From Sunxiuqinia sp965372405 (lineage in GTDB: Bacteria; Bacteroidota; Bacteroidia; Bacteroidales; Prolixibacteraceae): 64,000 bases of DNA. The notes below the pieces were generated by a model. The model made no database searches, was not told where the DNA came from, and worked only from the letters and a program-made list of their open reading frames with translations. Positions 35,458 to 42,820 of this stretch are shown in pieces; within the stretch, counting starts at the first letter, position 1, and each line of letters opens with the position of its first letter. The stretch is taken from assembly GCA_965372405.1 (NCBI GenBank), contig CBDVCE010000009.1:1-64000 (forward strand). The letters are read 5' to 3'. The position numbers and the translations under genes are program-made.

Positions 35458-36510
35458 CTATATCAAAATATTCAAACCCTCAAGCAACTGAACATATACA
35501 TTAAAACCATTTTCTATTTCTGAAATCAATATGTATTCGTCAGCAGTATGTGAACGTGCACTATCGCCAGGCCCAATTTTTATAGACCGGAAAGGCATCA
35601 CAGCTTGATCCGAGGTTGTGGGAGAGCCATAATAGGTCAAGCCCAATTCAACTCCACGCTTAACAATTGGATGTGAGATGTCTATACCAGAAGAATTTAA
35701 GCGAAAAGACCTCGGGTTAACCTCTGAATCGATCAACTCATTAACAATCTCAAAAGTTTGCTGATTAGAATAATGCTCATTTGTGCGAACATCAACAACA
35801 AAACTACACTGATCGGGTACTACATTGTGCTGATAACCAGCTTGTATTTGTGTAACTGACATTTTTACTTCTCCAAGAACTTCGGAAGTCTCTTCAAACT
35901 TAAACTGGCGTAATGTCTGAATATCTTCAACTGCCTTGTAAAGTGCACTTTCACCTTCATCTCTGGCGGCATGACCGGCTTTGCCATGAGCTGTACAATC
36001 CAACACCATTAATCCCTTCTCAGCAATAGCCATTTGCATTTGTGTTGGCTCTCCTACAATTGCCAAATCAACATCTCCAATTTCATCTATTAGTGAAGCC
36101 ATCCCACCTTCTCCAGAAACCTCCTCCTCGGCAGAAGAAGCAAAAATCAAGTTATATGGAAACTCTTCCTTTTGATTTAAATGCACAAAAACAGCCAATA
36201 AAGTAACCAATGAGGCACCGGCATCGTTACTGCCAAGTCCAAAAAGTTGTTCGCCATTAAGCTCAGCAGCAAACGGATCTTTTTCCCAGTTTTTAACTGG
36301 TTTCACAGTATCAATATGCGAGTTCAGCAATATAACAGGTTTATCATCTTGCCATCTTCTATTTTTCGCCCAGGTATTGTTTCCCTTTTCAAAGAAAGAT
36401 ATTCCTTTAGCCATCAAAAAATCCCTTACCAATTTTGCAACTGGTTCTTCTTCGCGACTAAAAGAAGGCGTTTGTATCATTTGCCTCAAAAGTTCAATAT
36501 ATTCCTTCAT
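35458..36510 (-). CDS. argE: M20-family deacetylase, probable acetylornithine deacetylase
   Basis: Zinc-dependent M20 amidohydrolase of 350 aa. Metal-binding blocks are visible: LLNSHIDTVKPV, LFGLGSNDAGASLV with the bridging Asp, SAEEEVSGEGG (catalytic Glu pair), VGEPTQMQMAIAEKG and the C-terminal PTTSDQAVMPFRSIKIGPGDSARSHTADEYI with the last His. Spacing and wording fit the ArgE-type acetylornithine (or succinylornithine) deacetylases of Bacteroidota arginine synthesis. No other arg gene is nearby, so a different N-acyl amino acid remains possible. Confidence 0.8.
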   Translation of the reverse strand: MKEYIELLRQMIQTPSFSREEEPVAKLVRDFLMAKGISFFEKGNNTWAKNRRWQDDKPVILLNSHIDTVKPVKNWEKDPFAAELNGEQLFGLGSNDAGASLVTLLAVFVHLNQKEEFPYNLIFASSAEEEVSGEGGMASLIDEIGDVDLAIVGEPTQMQMAIAEKGLMVLDCTAHGKAGHAARDEGESALYKAVEDIQTLRQFKFEETSEVLGEVKMSVTQIQAGYQHNVVPDQCSFVVDVRTNEHYSNQQTFEIVNELIDSEVNPRSFRLNSSGIDISHPIVKRGVELGLTYYGSPTTSDQAVMPFRSIKIGPGDSARSHTADEYILISEIENGFNVYVQLLEGLNILI

Positions 36511-36607
36511 GCTTCTGATTTAGATCAACAAATGTAATAATGTTTCAAAAAGAATCTGTTTCTATAATCTCGATTTCATTTACCTATTGAAAAATATCCC
36601 ATCTTTT

Positions 36608-36657
36608 TTTGTGATTTCAGAAAAGCAAACTACATTTGTTCGCAAAATTACGAACAA
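36608..36657 (+). promoter_or_regulatory. arsR promoter with overlapping ArsR operator 1
   Basis: TTTG (36608-36611), a 19-base spacer and TACATTTG (36631-36638) make a near-ideal Bacteroidota promoter. The inverted repeat TTGTTCG-N8-CGAACAA (36636-36657) begins inside the -7 box and covers the transcription start. It is one of three GTTCG-N8-CGAAC copies in the arsenic island, the layout expected for autorepression by the ArsR protein encoded 5 bases downstream. Confidence 0.85.
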
Positions 36658-36661
36658 CTAT

Positions 36662-36961
36662 ATGGAGAGCTTTTCAATTTTTACCGAGGAACAAAAACAA
36701 GCTGCACGATTTGCTAAAGCAATGGGGCATCCGGTTCGTATGTATGTTCTGGAACTACTTACGAAACAATCATGCTGTTACAGTGGCGATTTATCTGATG
36801 TATTGCCTATTGCGAAGTCAACACTTTCTCAACATTTAAAAGAGTTAAAAGAAGCTGGTTTAATTCAGGGGGAAATTGAAGCGCCAAAAGTGAAGTATTG
36901 TATTAACCGAGAAAATTGGGAAAAAGCACAAAAAATATTTGATCAATTTCTGAATAGCTAA
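36662..36961 (+). CDS. arsR: ArsR-family arsenic-responsive repressor
   Basis: Winged-helix repressor of 99 aa: RFAKAMGHPVRMYVLELL, the recognition region IAKSTLSQHLKELKEAGLI, and a wing ending VKYCINRENW. A vicinal cysteine pair Cys38-Cys39 (KQSCCYSGDL) sits where classical ArsR has its ELCVCDL arsenite site; a third Cys lies in KYC. The ATG at 36662 is chosen because the longer frame runs through the promoter and operator. It heads the arsenic gene run, and three identical operator-like repeats mark its probable targets. Confidence 0.9.
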   Translation: MESFSIFTEEQKQAARFAKAMGHPVRMYVLELLTKQSCCYSGDLSDVLPIAKSTLSQHLKELKEAGLIQGEIEAPKVKYCINRENWEKAQKIFDQFLNS

Positions 36962-36978
36962 AAAAAATTAAATACACA

Positions 36979-36996
36979 GTTCGTGTTTTTGCGAAC
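36979..36996 (+). promoter_or_regulatory. ArsR operator 2, before the thioredoxin-fold/ArsF/ArsG genes
   Basis: GTTCG-N8-CGAAC in the 50-base gap between arsR and the next gene, with the same arms and 8-base spacer as operators 1 and 3. It ends 15 bases before the start codon, so bound repressor would block a local promoter or read-through. Confidence 0.8.
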
Positions 36997-37011
36997 AATA
37001 GAAAAACCAAT

Positions 37012-37245
37012 ATGGAAATAAAAGTATTAGGATCTGGATGCCATAAATGCAAAATGCTTGAGAAAGTAACGCGCAAAGCTGTTGAAGAAGCAGGAATTGA
37101 TGCTTCAGTAGTTAAAGTTGAAGACATGCTTGAGATTATGAAACTGGGTGTTTTAACCACTCCTGCCCTTGTTGTTGATGGCAATGTTCTTTTAAAAGGC
37201 AAAGTGCCTGGCGTTAAAGAAATGATTGAGTTACTCACCGCTTAA
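37012..37245 (+). CDS. Small thioredoxin-fold redox-active disulfide protein
   Basis: A 77-residue glutaredoxin-like protein of the thioredoxin_3 ('redox-active disulfide protein 2') family. It has the active-site GCHKC (Cys10, Cys13) after the first strand, a cis-Pro motif (LTTPALVVDG) and a GKVPGVKEMIELL C-terminal helix. It lies directly before the ArsF-like gene. In described arsEFG-type loci the analogous position holds ArsE, so this may be the ArsE-type partner supplying electrons. That role is inferred from order; the fold is clear. Confidence 0.85.
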   Translation: MEIKVLGSGCHKCKMLEKVTRKAVEEAGIDASVVKVEDMLEIMKLGVLTTPALVVDGNVLLKGKVPGVKEMIELLTA

Positions 37246-37255
37246 ATCCAAAAAA

Positions 37256-37690
37256 ATGAAAAAATTACTTGCAATCATCACTCTGATTTTAGTCGCTGGA
37301 ATTTATACCTCCAATGCGCAATGCTGTAGTAAAAAGAAAAAATGCGATGTAGCTGGAAAGACAACTTGCTCTGAGCAAAAAGCGGACACTGAAGTTAAAG
37401 CTTATTATTTCCATGCTTCAAGAAGATGTGCAACCTGCCAGGCCGTTGAGTCGGTTACCCAGGAAGCACTAAAAGAAAATTATGGAGATAAAGTTTCTTT
37501 TCAATCGATAAATCGTGAAAAGCAAAAGGACAATCCGTTATTAAAAAAGTACAAAGTGAATGGGCAAACTTTATTGGTTGTGAAAGGTGATAAAGTTATA
37601 AACTTAACCACCGATGCATTTATGTATGCCCGCACCAGTCCTTCAATTTTTAAAAAGAAGATTAAGTCTACCATTGACCCACTGATGTAA
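37256..37690 (+). CDS. arsF: ArsF-family exported thioredoxin-like protein (nitroaryl-arsenical reductase subunit)
   Basis: A 144-residue exported protein: signal peptide (KLLAIITLILVAGIYTSNA), then a short Cys-rich linker (QCCSKKKKC), then a thioredoxin-like domain with a redox CATC pair (SRRCATCQAVE). This pattern matches the ArsF family, named as a subunit of nitrophenyl-arsenical reduction in arsEFG operons. The start at 37256 restores the signal peptide and removes an overlap with the previous gene. The ArsG-like permease follows 5 bases later. Family call moderately strong; activity not shown by sequence. Confidence 0.72.
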   Translation: MKKLLAIITLILVAGIYTSNAQCCSKKKKCDVAGKTTCSEQKADTEVKAYYFHASRRCATCQAVESVTQEALKENYGDKVSFQSINREKQKDNPLLKKYKVNGQTLLVVKGDKVINLTTDAFMYARTSPSIFKKKIKSTIDPLM

Positions 37691-37695
37691 AACAA

Positions 37696-38394
37696 ATGGA
37701 ATTTCTTCAGCAATTTTTAGAGAATTCGCAATTCCCGATCTTCTCTGCATTCATTCTGGGATTGATGACAGCAATAAGTCCATGCCCCATGGCAACCAAT
37801 ATTACAGCCATTGGTTTTATTGGGAAGGATTTAAAAAGCCAACGAAAAGTTTTTTACAATGGGATCGTTTACACGCTAGGAAGAGCTGTTAGTTATACTG
37901 CAATTGGGTTGCTATTCTTTTTTAGTGCTGAACAATTCGAGCTATCTGGCTTTTTTCAGGAATGGGGTGAAAAAATACTCGGCCCGTTACTCATTCTGAT
38001 CGGGTTGTTTATGCTTGGTATTTTTCAATTCAGTATTCCAGGAATAGGTTCACTTTCTGAAAAGATGGAAAATAAACTCAGTAAGGGATTTTGGGGAGTT
38101 CTTTTACTTGGAATCATTTTTGCCTTAGCTTTTTGTCCATACAGCGGTGTGCTTTATTTTGGCATGCTTATCCCCATGACTATAAGTAGTGCAAAAGGCC
38201 TATACCTTCCAATAGTATATGCTTTGGCAACGGGGATTCCAGTCATCATATTTGCTTGGCTTATTGCTTTTGGAGTGGGTTCTGTTGGTAAGGTTTATAA
38301 TCGCATGAAAAGCTTTGAGTTCTGGTTTCGAAAGATTGTTGCAGTGCTATTTATCGTAGTGGGTATTTATTATATGACATTCATTTTCATTTAA
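37696..38394 (+). CDS. arsG: ArsG-family aromatic arsenical efflux permease (CcdA/DsbD-like fold)
   Basis: Membrane protein of 232 aa with about six helices, related to the CcdA/DsbD transmembrane family. Typical features are LMTAISPCPMATNITAIGFI near the start, YTLGRAVSYTAIG, and a second conserved Cys-Pro in ALAFCPYSGVLYFG. In ArsEFG systems this protein is reported to export reduced aromatic arsenicals; the same fold also carries electrons to periplasmic thioredoxins, and here it directly follows an exported thioredoxin-like protein. Both roles are possible. Confidence 0.75.
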   Translation: MEFLQQFLENSQFPIFSAFILGLMTAISPCPMATNITAIGFIGKDLKSQRKVFYNGIVYTLGRAVSYTAIGLLFFFSAEQFELSGFFQEWGEKILGPLLILIGLFMLGIFQFSIPGIGSLSEKMENKLSKGFWGVLLLGIIFALAFCPYSGVLYFGMLIPMTISSAKGLYLPIVYALATGIPVIIFAWLIAFGVGSVGKVYNRMKSFEFWFRKIVAVLFIVVGIYYMTFIFI

Positions 38395-38410
38395 AAAATT
38401 TACAAATGAT

Positions 38411-38428
38411 GTTCGTTTTTTTACGAAC
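38411..38428 (+). promoter_or_regulatory. ArsR operator 3, before arsP
   Basis: GTTCG-N8-CGAAC, arms identical to operators 1 and 2, with a T-rich spacer. It lies just after the arsG stop and before the arsP start at 38442, implying a separate ArsR-controlled promoter for arsP-arsC-acr3. It also argues against the longer in-frame arsP start at 38406. Confidence 0.8.
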
Positions 38429-38441
38429 TAACTCAGAGAAC

Positions 38442-39485
38442 ATGAAAGAGAAAGTAATTGCAATGAATCAAAAAATGAATGGTTTGCTATTGCCAATCCT
38501 TCTTCTACCAGTTTGGATTCTTCTATACAAAAACCTGCAAAGAATAGCCGACATTTTGGTTAACATGATTCCTGGGCTGAAAACAGGAACTCATCTAACC
38601 GAATCGATTCGTTTTTTCATATTTGAAGTTCCAAAAGTGATGCTTTTGCTCGTGTTAATCATTTTTGTAGTCGGATTTGTTCGCAGCTATTTCACGGCTG
38701 AAAAAACCAGAAAAATGCTTGAAGGGAAAAGCTTATTTACGGGAAACGTAATGGCTTCATTTTTAGGAGTACTTACTCCATTTTGTTCATGTTCTGCAAT
38801 TCCTCTTTTTTTAGGTTTTGTTGAAGCAGGTGTACCGCTGGGAGTAACTTTCTCATTTCTGATTGCAGCCCCAATGATTAATGAGGTTGCACTGGTTCTT
38901 TTAGCTGGTCTTTTTGGTTGGAAGGTTGCCCTAATATATGTAGGAACAGGTCTTGTAATTGCTATCTTATCTGGTTGGTTAATTGGGAAGCTAAAACTAG
39001 AAAAATACATTGCTGAATGGGTATTCTCGGTAAAATCAAACCAAGAAGAAACAGATGATCAAAAACTAACAATAAATGAACGAATCAAAGCCGGATATGA
39101 TGTTGTAAGAGAGATTATTGGTAAAATATGGATCTATATTTTTCTCGGAATTGCTGTTGGCGCCGGAGCTCATGGTTACGTTCCTGAAGATTTTATGGGT
39201 GCATTACTTGGAAAGGGAAATTGGTATGGAGTTCCTCTTGCAATATTAATAGGTATACCCATGTATTCCAACGCAGCTGGTATAATTCCAATTGTAAGTG
39301 TTTTAATAGAAAAAGGTGTTTCTTTGGGAACAGCCCTTGCATTTATGATGTCGGTAATTGCACTTTCACTTCCTGAAATTATTATTTTGAAGAAGGTATT
39401 GAAATGGCAACTGATCCTCATTTTCATTGGAATAGTTGCTGTCGGAATTCTTACAGTAGGCTTCATTTTCAACTTTGTGATGTAA
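38442..39485 (+). CDS. arsP: Organoarsenical permease ArsP (DUF318 family)
   Basis: Membrane permease of 347 aa with about eight helices in two halves. The conserved Cys cluster FCSCSAIPLF and its symmetric counterpart (IPMYSNAAGIIPI) mark the PF03773 family, whose ArsP members export trivalent organoarsenicals such as methylarsenite and roxarsone(III). A hydrophilic loop (SNQEETDDQKLTINERIKAG) separates the halves. The start at 38442 is chosen because operator 3 occupies the sequence upstream; MNQKMNG seven codons later is also possible. Confidence 0.87.
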   Translation: MKEKVIAMNQKMNGLLLPILLLPVWILLYKNLQRIADILVNMIPGLKTGTHLTESIRFFIFEVPKVMLLLVLIIFVVGFVRSYFTAEKTRKMLEGKSLFTGNVMASFLGVLTPFCSCSAIPLFLGFVEAGVPLGVTFSFLIAAPMINEVALVLLAGLFGWKVALIYVGTGLVIAILSGWLIGKLKLEKYIAEWVFSVKSNQEETDDQKLTINERIKAGYDVVREIIGKIWIYIFLGIAVGAGAHGYVPEDFMGALLGKGNWYGVPLAILIGIPMYSNAAGIIPIVSVLIEKGVSLGTALAFMMSVIALSLPEIIILKKVLKWQLILIFIGIVAVGILTVGFIFNFVM

Positions 39486-39532
39486 ATAATGTTTTAAATT
39501 TCAATAAAAGTCAATTAATTAAAATCAATTAT

Positions 39533-39958
39533 ATGAAAGTATTAATCCTATGTACAGGAAATAGCTGTCGCAGCCAGATGGCACATGGTTTTTTAAAATC
39601 TTTTGATTCATCTATTCTGGTTGAATCGGCAGGTACAAAAGCTTCTGGCAAACTAAATGCAACTGCCGTAAAGGTGATGAATGAAATAGGAATAGACATC
39701 AGCAACAACACATCCGACTCAGTAAATAAATATTTGAACGAAGAATGGGATTATGTAATTACAGTTTGTGGTGGTGCCAACGAGAGCTGTCCAAGCTTTA
39801 TTGGTAAAGTCAAAAACAGGCTGCACATTGGCTTTGATGATCCATCTCACGTTATTGGAACTGATGAATTTATTATGAGTGAATTCTATCGGGTAAGAGA
39901 TGAGATAAAAGATACCTTTTATAGTTTTTACATTGAGAATATAAAAGATGCAAGCTAA
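39533..39958 (+). CDS. arsC: Arsenate reductase (low-molecular-weight phosphatase type)
   Basis: Reduces arsenate to arsenite in the cytoplasm; 141 aa. P-loop nucleophile motif CTGNSCRSQMAHG at the N-terminus, VESAGTKASG, and the resolving Cys region VCGGANESCPSF. These place it in the LMW-PTP-like ArsC family, usually thioredoxin-linked. The ATG at 39533 starts exactly at the P-loop strand (MKVLILC); the longer frame would begin within arsP. It overlaps acr3 by 11 bases, so they are translated together. Confidence 0.9.
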   Translation: MKVLILCTGNSCRSQMAHGFLKSFDSSILVESAGTKASGKLNATAVKVMNEIGIDISNNTSDSVNKYLNEEWDYVITVCGGANESCPSFIGKVKNRLHIGFDDPSHVIGTDEFIMSEFYRVRDEIKDTFYSFYIENIKDAS

Positions 39959-41015
39959 TAAACGCTTATCATTTTTAGATCGATATCTCACGTTTTGGAT
40001 TTTGCTGGCCATGGCATTGGGAGTTCTAATTGGATACTCAAGTCCTAAAATCAGTGATTTCTGGAATAGTTTTCAGTCTGGCTCAACTAATATTCCTTTA
40101 GCAATAGGATTAATTCTGATGATGTATCCTCCCCTTGCAAAAGTAAAATATGAAGAACTCGGCAGTGTCTTTAAAAATGTAAAACTACTGAGCTTATCCT
40201 TAGTGCAAAACTGGCTGATTGGTCCTGTTTTAATGTTTGCATTGGCCATACTTTTTTTACAGGATTATCCTCATTACATGGCAGGGCTCATTCTAATTGG
40301 GCTTGCCCGGTGCATTGCCATGGTAATTGTTTGGAACGATCTTGCAGGTGGAAACCGAGAATATGCAGCTGGACTTGTTGCTTTTAATTCTATTTTCCAG
40401 ATTTTATTCTTTTCGGTTTATGCATGGGTATTTCTGGGAATATTACCTGGTTTACTTGGCATGCAAAATTTCCAGATTGATATTACCATTGGTCAAATTG
40501 CTAAATCAGTTTTAATTTATCTGGGAATCCCATTTGCTGCTGGTTTTCTAACCCGTTATAGTTTAATCCGATTAAAAGGGGACGAATGGTATAAACAACG
40601 CTTCTTGCCAAAAATCAGTCCGATAACTTTATTCGCATTACTTTTTACCATTTTTGTGATGTTCTCATTAAAAGGCGAGTACATTGTAAAAATCCCAATG
40701 GATGTGATTCGGATTGCCATTCCACTTGTCATCTACTTTGTAATCATGTTTTTGATCTCATTTTTGATGGGGAAAAAATCTGGTGCAGATTATTCCAAAA
40801 CAACAACGATCTCATTTACTGCTGCCTCAAATAATTTTGAGCTGGCTATAGCTGTTGCAATAGCAGTTTTTGGCATCAACTCAGGTGAAGCCTTTGCAGC
40901 CATAATTGGCCCACTAGTTGAAGTTCCGGTATTAATCTCTTTAGTTCATGTAGCTCTCTGGTTCAAAAAGAAATATTTTAAAAATGAAGATGAAGCTGGA
41001 TTGCTTCAAGCGTAA
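39948..41015 (+). CDS. acr3: Arsenite efflux transporter Acr3
   Basis: Inner-membrane arsenite exporter of 355 aa with ten hydrophobic helices. The ACR3 signature (ARCIAMVIVWNDLAGGN) contains the conserved functional Cys of helix 4, and later family blocks include FTAASNNFELAIAVAIAVFG and PLVEVPVLISLVHVALWF. It acts with the overlapping arsC to complete arsenate detoxification. The SnoaL-like reading frame begins 37 bases downstream. Confidence 0.95.
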   Translation: MQANKRLSFLDRYLTFWILLAMALGVLIGYSSPKISDFWNSFQSGSTNIPLAIGLILMMYPPLAKVKYEELGSVFKNVKLLSLSLVQNWLIGPVLMFALAILFLQDYPHYMAGLILIGLARCIAMVIVWNDLAGGNREYAAGLVAFNSIFQILFFSVYAWVFLGILPGLLGMQNFQIDITIGQIAKSVLIYLGIPFAAGFLTRYSLIRLKGDEWYKQRFLPKISPITLFALLFTIFVMFSLKGEYIVKIPMDVIRIAIPLVIYFVIMFLISFLMGKKSGADYSKTTTISFTAASNNFELAIAVAIAVFGINSGEAFAAIIGPLVEVPVLISLVHVALWFKKKYFKNEDEAGLLQA

Positions 41016-41052
41016 ACATTCTAAAAAGATACCAATCATTAAAACTAAAAGA

Positions 41053-41410
41053 ATGTCCCCAACTCAGATAATTCAAAGATTCATTGAACTATTCAACAAA
41101 GCTGATGCTAGTGGATTAGCAGAACTGTATCATGGATGCAATTAATCACCAGGTTGCAAATGAACCAATAGTTGGTAAACAGGCCATCCAAAAAATGTTT
41201 GAAGATGAGTTTGCAGCCGCTAAAATGATGTGCATTGTAGAAAACACTTTTGAAGATGGAGAATGGGGAATTCTTGAATGGAAAGATCCATTGGGTTTGA
41301 GAGGTTGCGGTTTTTTTTATATCATTGATGGAAAAATAAAACTCCAACGGGGCTATTGTGACAAACTGTCCTTTATACGACAGCACAATCTTCCCTTTCC
41401 AACAGAATAA
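41053..41410 (+). pseudogene. SnoaL/NTF2-like protein gene split by a one-base frameshift
   Basis: The first frame (41053-41145) reads MSPTQIIQRFIELFNKADASG then LAELYH and stops after three more codons. The remainder continues in the +1 frame from 41132 (DAINHQVANEPIVGKQAI ... GYCDKLSFIRQ) to TAA at 41408-41410. Removing one G from the pair at 41134-41135 joins the frames into a normal NTF2-like protein of about 118 residues (ELYH-DAINHQ). It sits between acr3 and the DksA-like gene in the arsenic run. It could be a true pseudogene, a phase-variable gene or a sequencing error; function is unknown. Confidence 0.75.
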
Positions 41411-41413
41411 ATT

Positions 41414-41737
41414 ATGGATACAGAAGAGATCAAACAAAAAATAATTCATGAGATTTCAAAAACCGAAAAGCTCATTGAAGAATATCGTGAACTCACGAAA
41501 CCGGTAGCTCCAGATGAAGCGATTGGGCGCATTTCACGCATGGATGCCATCAATAATAAAAGTGTTACTGAAGCGTCGTTGAGAAAAGCGGAGCAGAAGC
41601 TACAGAACTTGCAACGGGTTCATTCCCAATTGGGCACTAAAGATTTTGGATTGTGCCTATCGTGCAAAAAACCAATTCCTCTGGGAAGAATCATCATCCG
41701 ACCTGAAAGTTTGTACTGCATTAATTGCGCCCGATAA
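41414..41737 (+). CDS. DksA/TraR-family zinc-finger protein
   Basis: A 107-residue protein with an N-terminal helical hairpin (about 1-75, rich in Glu/Lys) and a C-terminal C4-type zinc finger (LCLSCKKPIPLGRIIIRPES...CINCAR). This is the DksA/TraR arrangement of RNA polymerase secondary-channel binders. The coiled-coil turn carries PVAPDEAIGRISRMDA, close to the DxxDxA-type tip region but not identical. It starts 3 bases after the SnoaL-like frame and ends 12 bases before a GreA-like gene. Confidence 0.85.
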   Translation: MDTEEIKQKIIHEISKTEKLIEEYRELTKPVAPDEAIGRISRMDAINNKSVTEASLRKAEQKLQNLQRVHSQLGTKDFGLCLSCKKPIPLGRIIIRPESLYCINCAR

Positions 41738-41749
41738 GTTTTTTTACAA

Positions 41750-42208
41750 ATGAAATATCATCAGACAAAAGAGTTGATTCTAAATCAGTTAATCGAACAA
41801 CTTGACAACAAAATTGAATCAATTAAGAAGTACATTGATTCGGCAAAAGAATCTAGAGACAACGAAACCAAAAGTTCGGTTGGTGACAAATATGAAACCG
41901 GAAGGGCTATGGCTCAAATGGAGATGGAAAAAAATCAGGTTCAACTGAATAATATCTTAAATCAAAAAAACGAACTTCTCAAAATTGACAGCTCGAAAGA
42001 ATTTAACCAAGCAGATTTTGGAGCAATAATAATTACCGATAGAGGCAACTACTTCCTTTCAATAGGCATTGGTAAGGTGGATATTAAGAACGAAAGTTGG
42101 TTCTGCATTTCAATTTCATCTCCAATTGGTAAATTTCTTCACAATAAGAAAAAAGGTGATTCTTTTCAATTTCAAGGAAGGGAGTTTGAAGTCAATGCGA
42201 TCTACTAA
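41750..42208 (+). CDS. GreA/GreB-like transcription factor-type protein
   Basis: A 152-residue protein with a long N-terminal coiled coil (about 1-80, including SSVGDKYETGRAMAQMEMEKNQ) and a C-terminal FKBP-like beta domain (FGAIIITDRGNYFLSIGIGKV ... SPIGKFLHNKKKGDSFQF), as in GreA/GreB. Bacteroidota homologues are often mislabelled '3-oxoacyl-ACP synthase'. It probably enters the RNA polymerase secondary channel. It forms a pair with the DksA-like gene at the end of the arsenic run. The regulatory meaning is unknown. Confidence 0.72.
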   Translation: MKYHQTKELILNQLIEQLDNKIESIKKYIDSAKESRDNETKSSVGDKYETGRAMAQMEMEKNQVQLNNILNQKNELLKIDSSKEFNQADFGAIIITDRGNYFLSIGIGKVDIKNESWFCISISSPIGKFLHNKKKGDSFQFQGREFEVNAIY

Positions 42209-42304
42209 AAAAAATAGGCTCATTCAATCGTATCTTACATAAGTTGAAATAATATTACTAAATTGTAGATCATTAAGATTTTTCAACTATTAGTTTTAAG
42301 CACC

Positions 42305-42820
42305 ATGAAAGGACTCCAATTTAAGTTAATATCTGGCTTCATTCTCATTTCAATTATTTTCTTTCTGGCTGAATGTACAAGTGATAAACAAAAGAACAAT
42401 GCCGACAAGAAGATTTCATTAGAGAACAAACGAGATTCAATAAAAAACGCGTCTAACTTTGTAATAACAGGAAGACTCGTCCCCCAAGATGGATCTATTG
42501 ATAGCACCCTAATTGAATTATTTGATTTAGAAAACAACTCAAAAATTACAGAACTAAGAGATACTGCCAAATTTTCGGTCAATGTTAAGTTTGATAAAAC
42601 ATACCGTATTGATTTCTCTAAACCGGGATATTTTACGAAAAAGATTTTAATCAATACCCAAATCCCTGATAGTTTAGACTTCAACTATCCACCACTTTCA
42701 TTCATTGTTAATTTATTTGAATACGATTCCATTAATAGTCAGGACTCTTCAATCATAGTTGGTAAAGTTTTCTACAATGCTGAGATTGACAATTTTGACA
42801 CTGAGATATTTTTTAATTAA
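42305..42820 (+). CDS. Hypothetical lipoprotein
   Basis: A 171-residue protein with an N-terminal hydrophobic segment and lipobox-like site (FFLAEC, Cys at about 23), followed by a charged linker (SDKQKNNADKK) and a domain of beta strands (ITGRLVPQDGSIDSTLIELFD, FDKTYRIDFSKPGYFTKK) resembling carboxypeptidase-regulatory or gliding-type beta-sandwiches. I do not recognise a named family. Its stop codon abuts that of the convergent ABC permease gene, where a palindrome AACTAGCTAGTT (42819-42830) spans both ends. Function unknown. Confidence 0.7.
   Translation: MKGLQFKLISGFILISIIFFLAECTSDKQKNNADKKISLENKRDSIKNASNFVITGRLVPQDGSIDSTLIELFDLENNSKITELRDTAKFSVNVKFDKTYRIDFSKPGYFTKKILINTQIPDSLDFNYPPLSFIVNLFEYDSINSQDSSIIVGKVFYNAEIDNFDTEIFFN

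Noticed and set aside
38406..38441. Upstream ATG as the arsP start
   Set aside because: The leader would encode the ArsR operator palindrome; the ATG at 38442 begins after it.
41108..41449. Minus-strand 113-codon frame opposite the SnoaL-like gene
   Set aside because: The plus strand carries clear NTF2-like sequence; this is its shadow.
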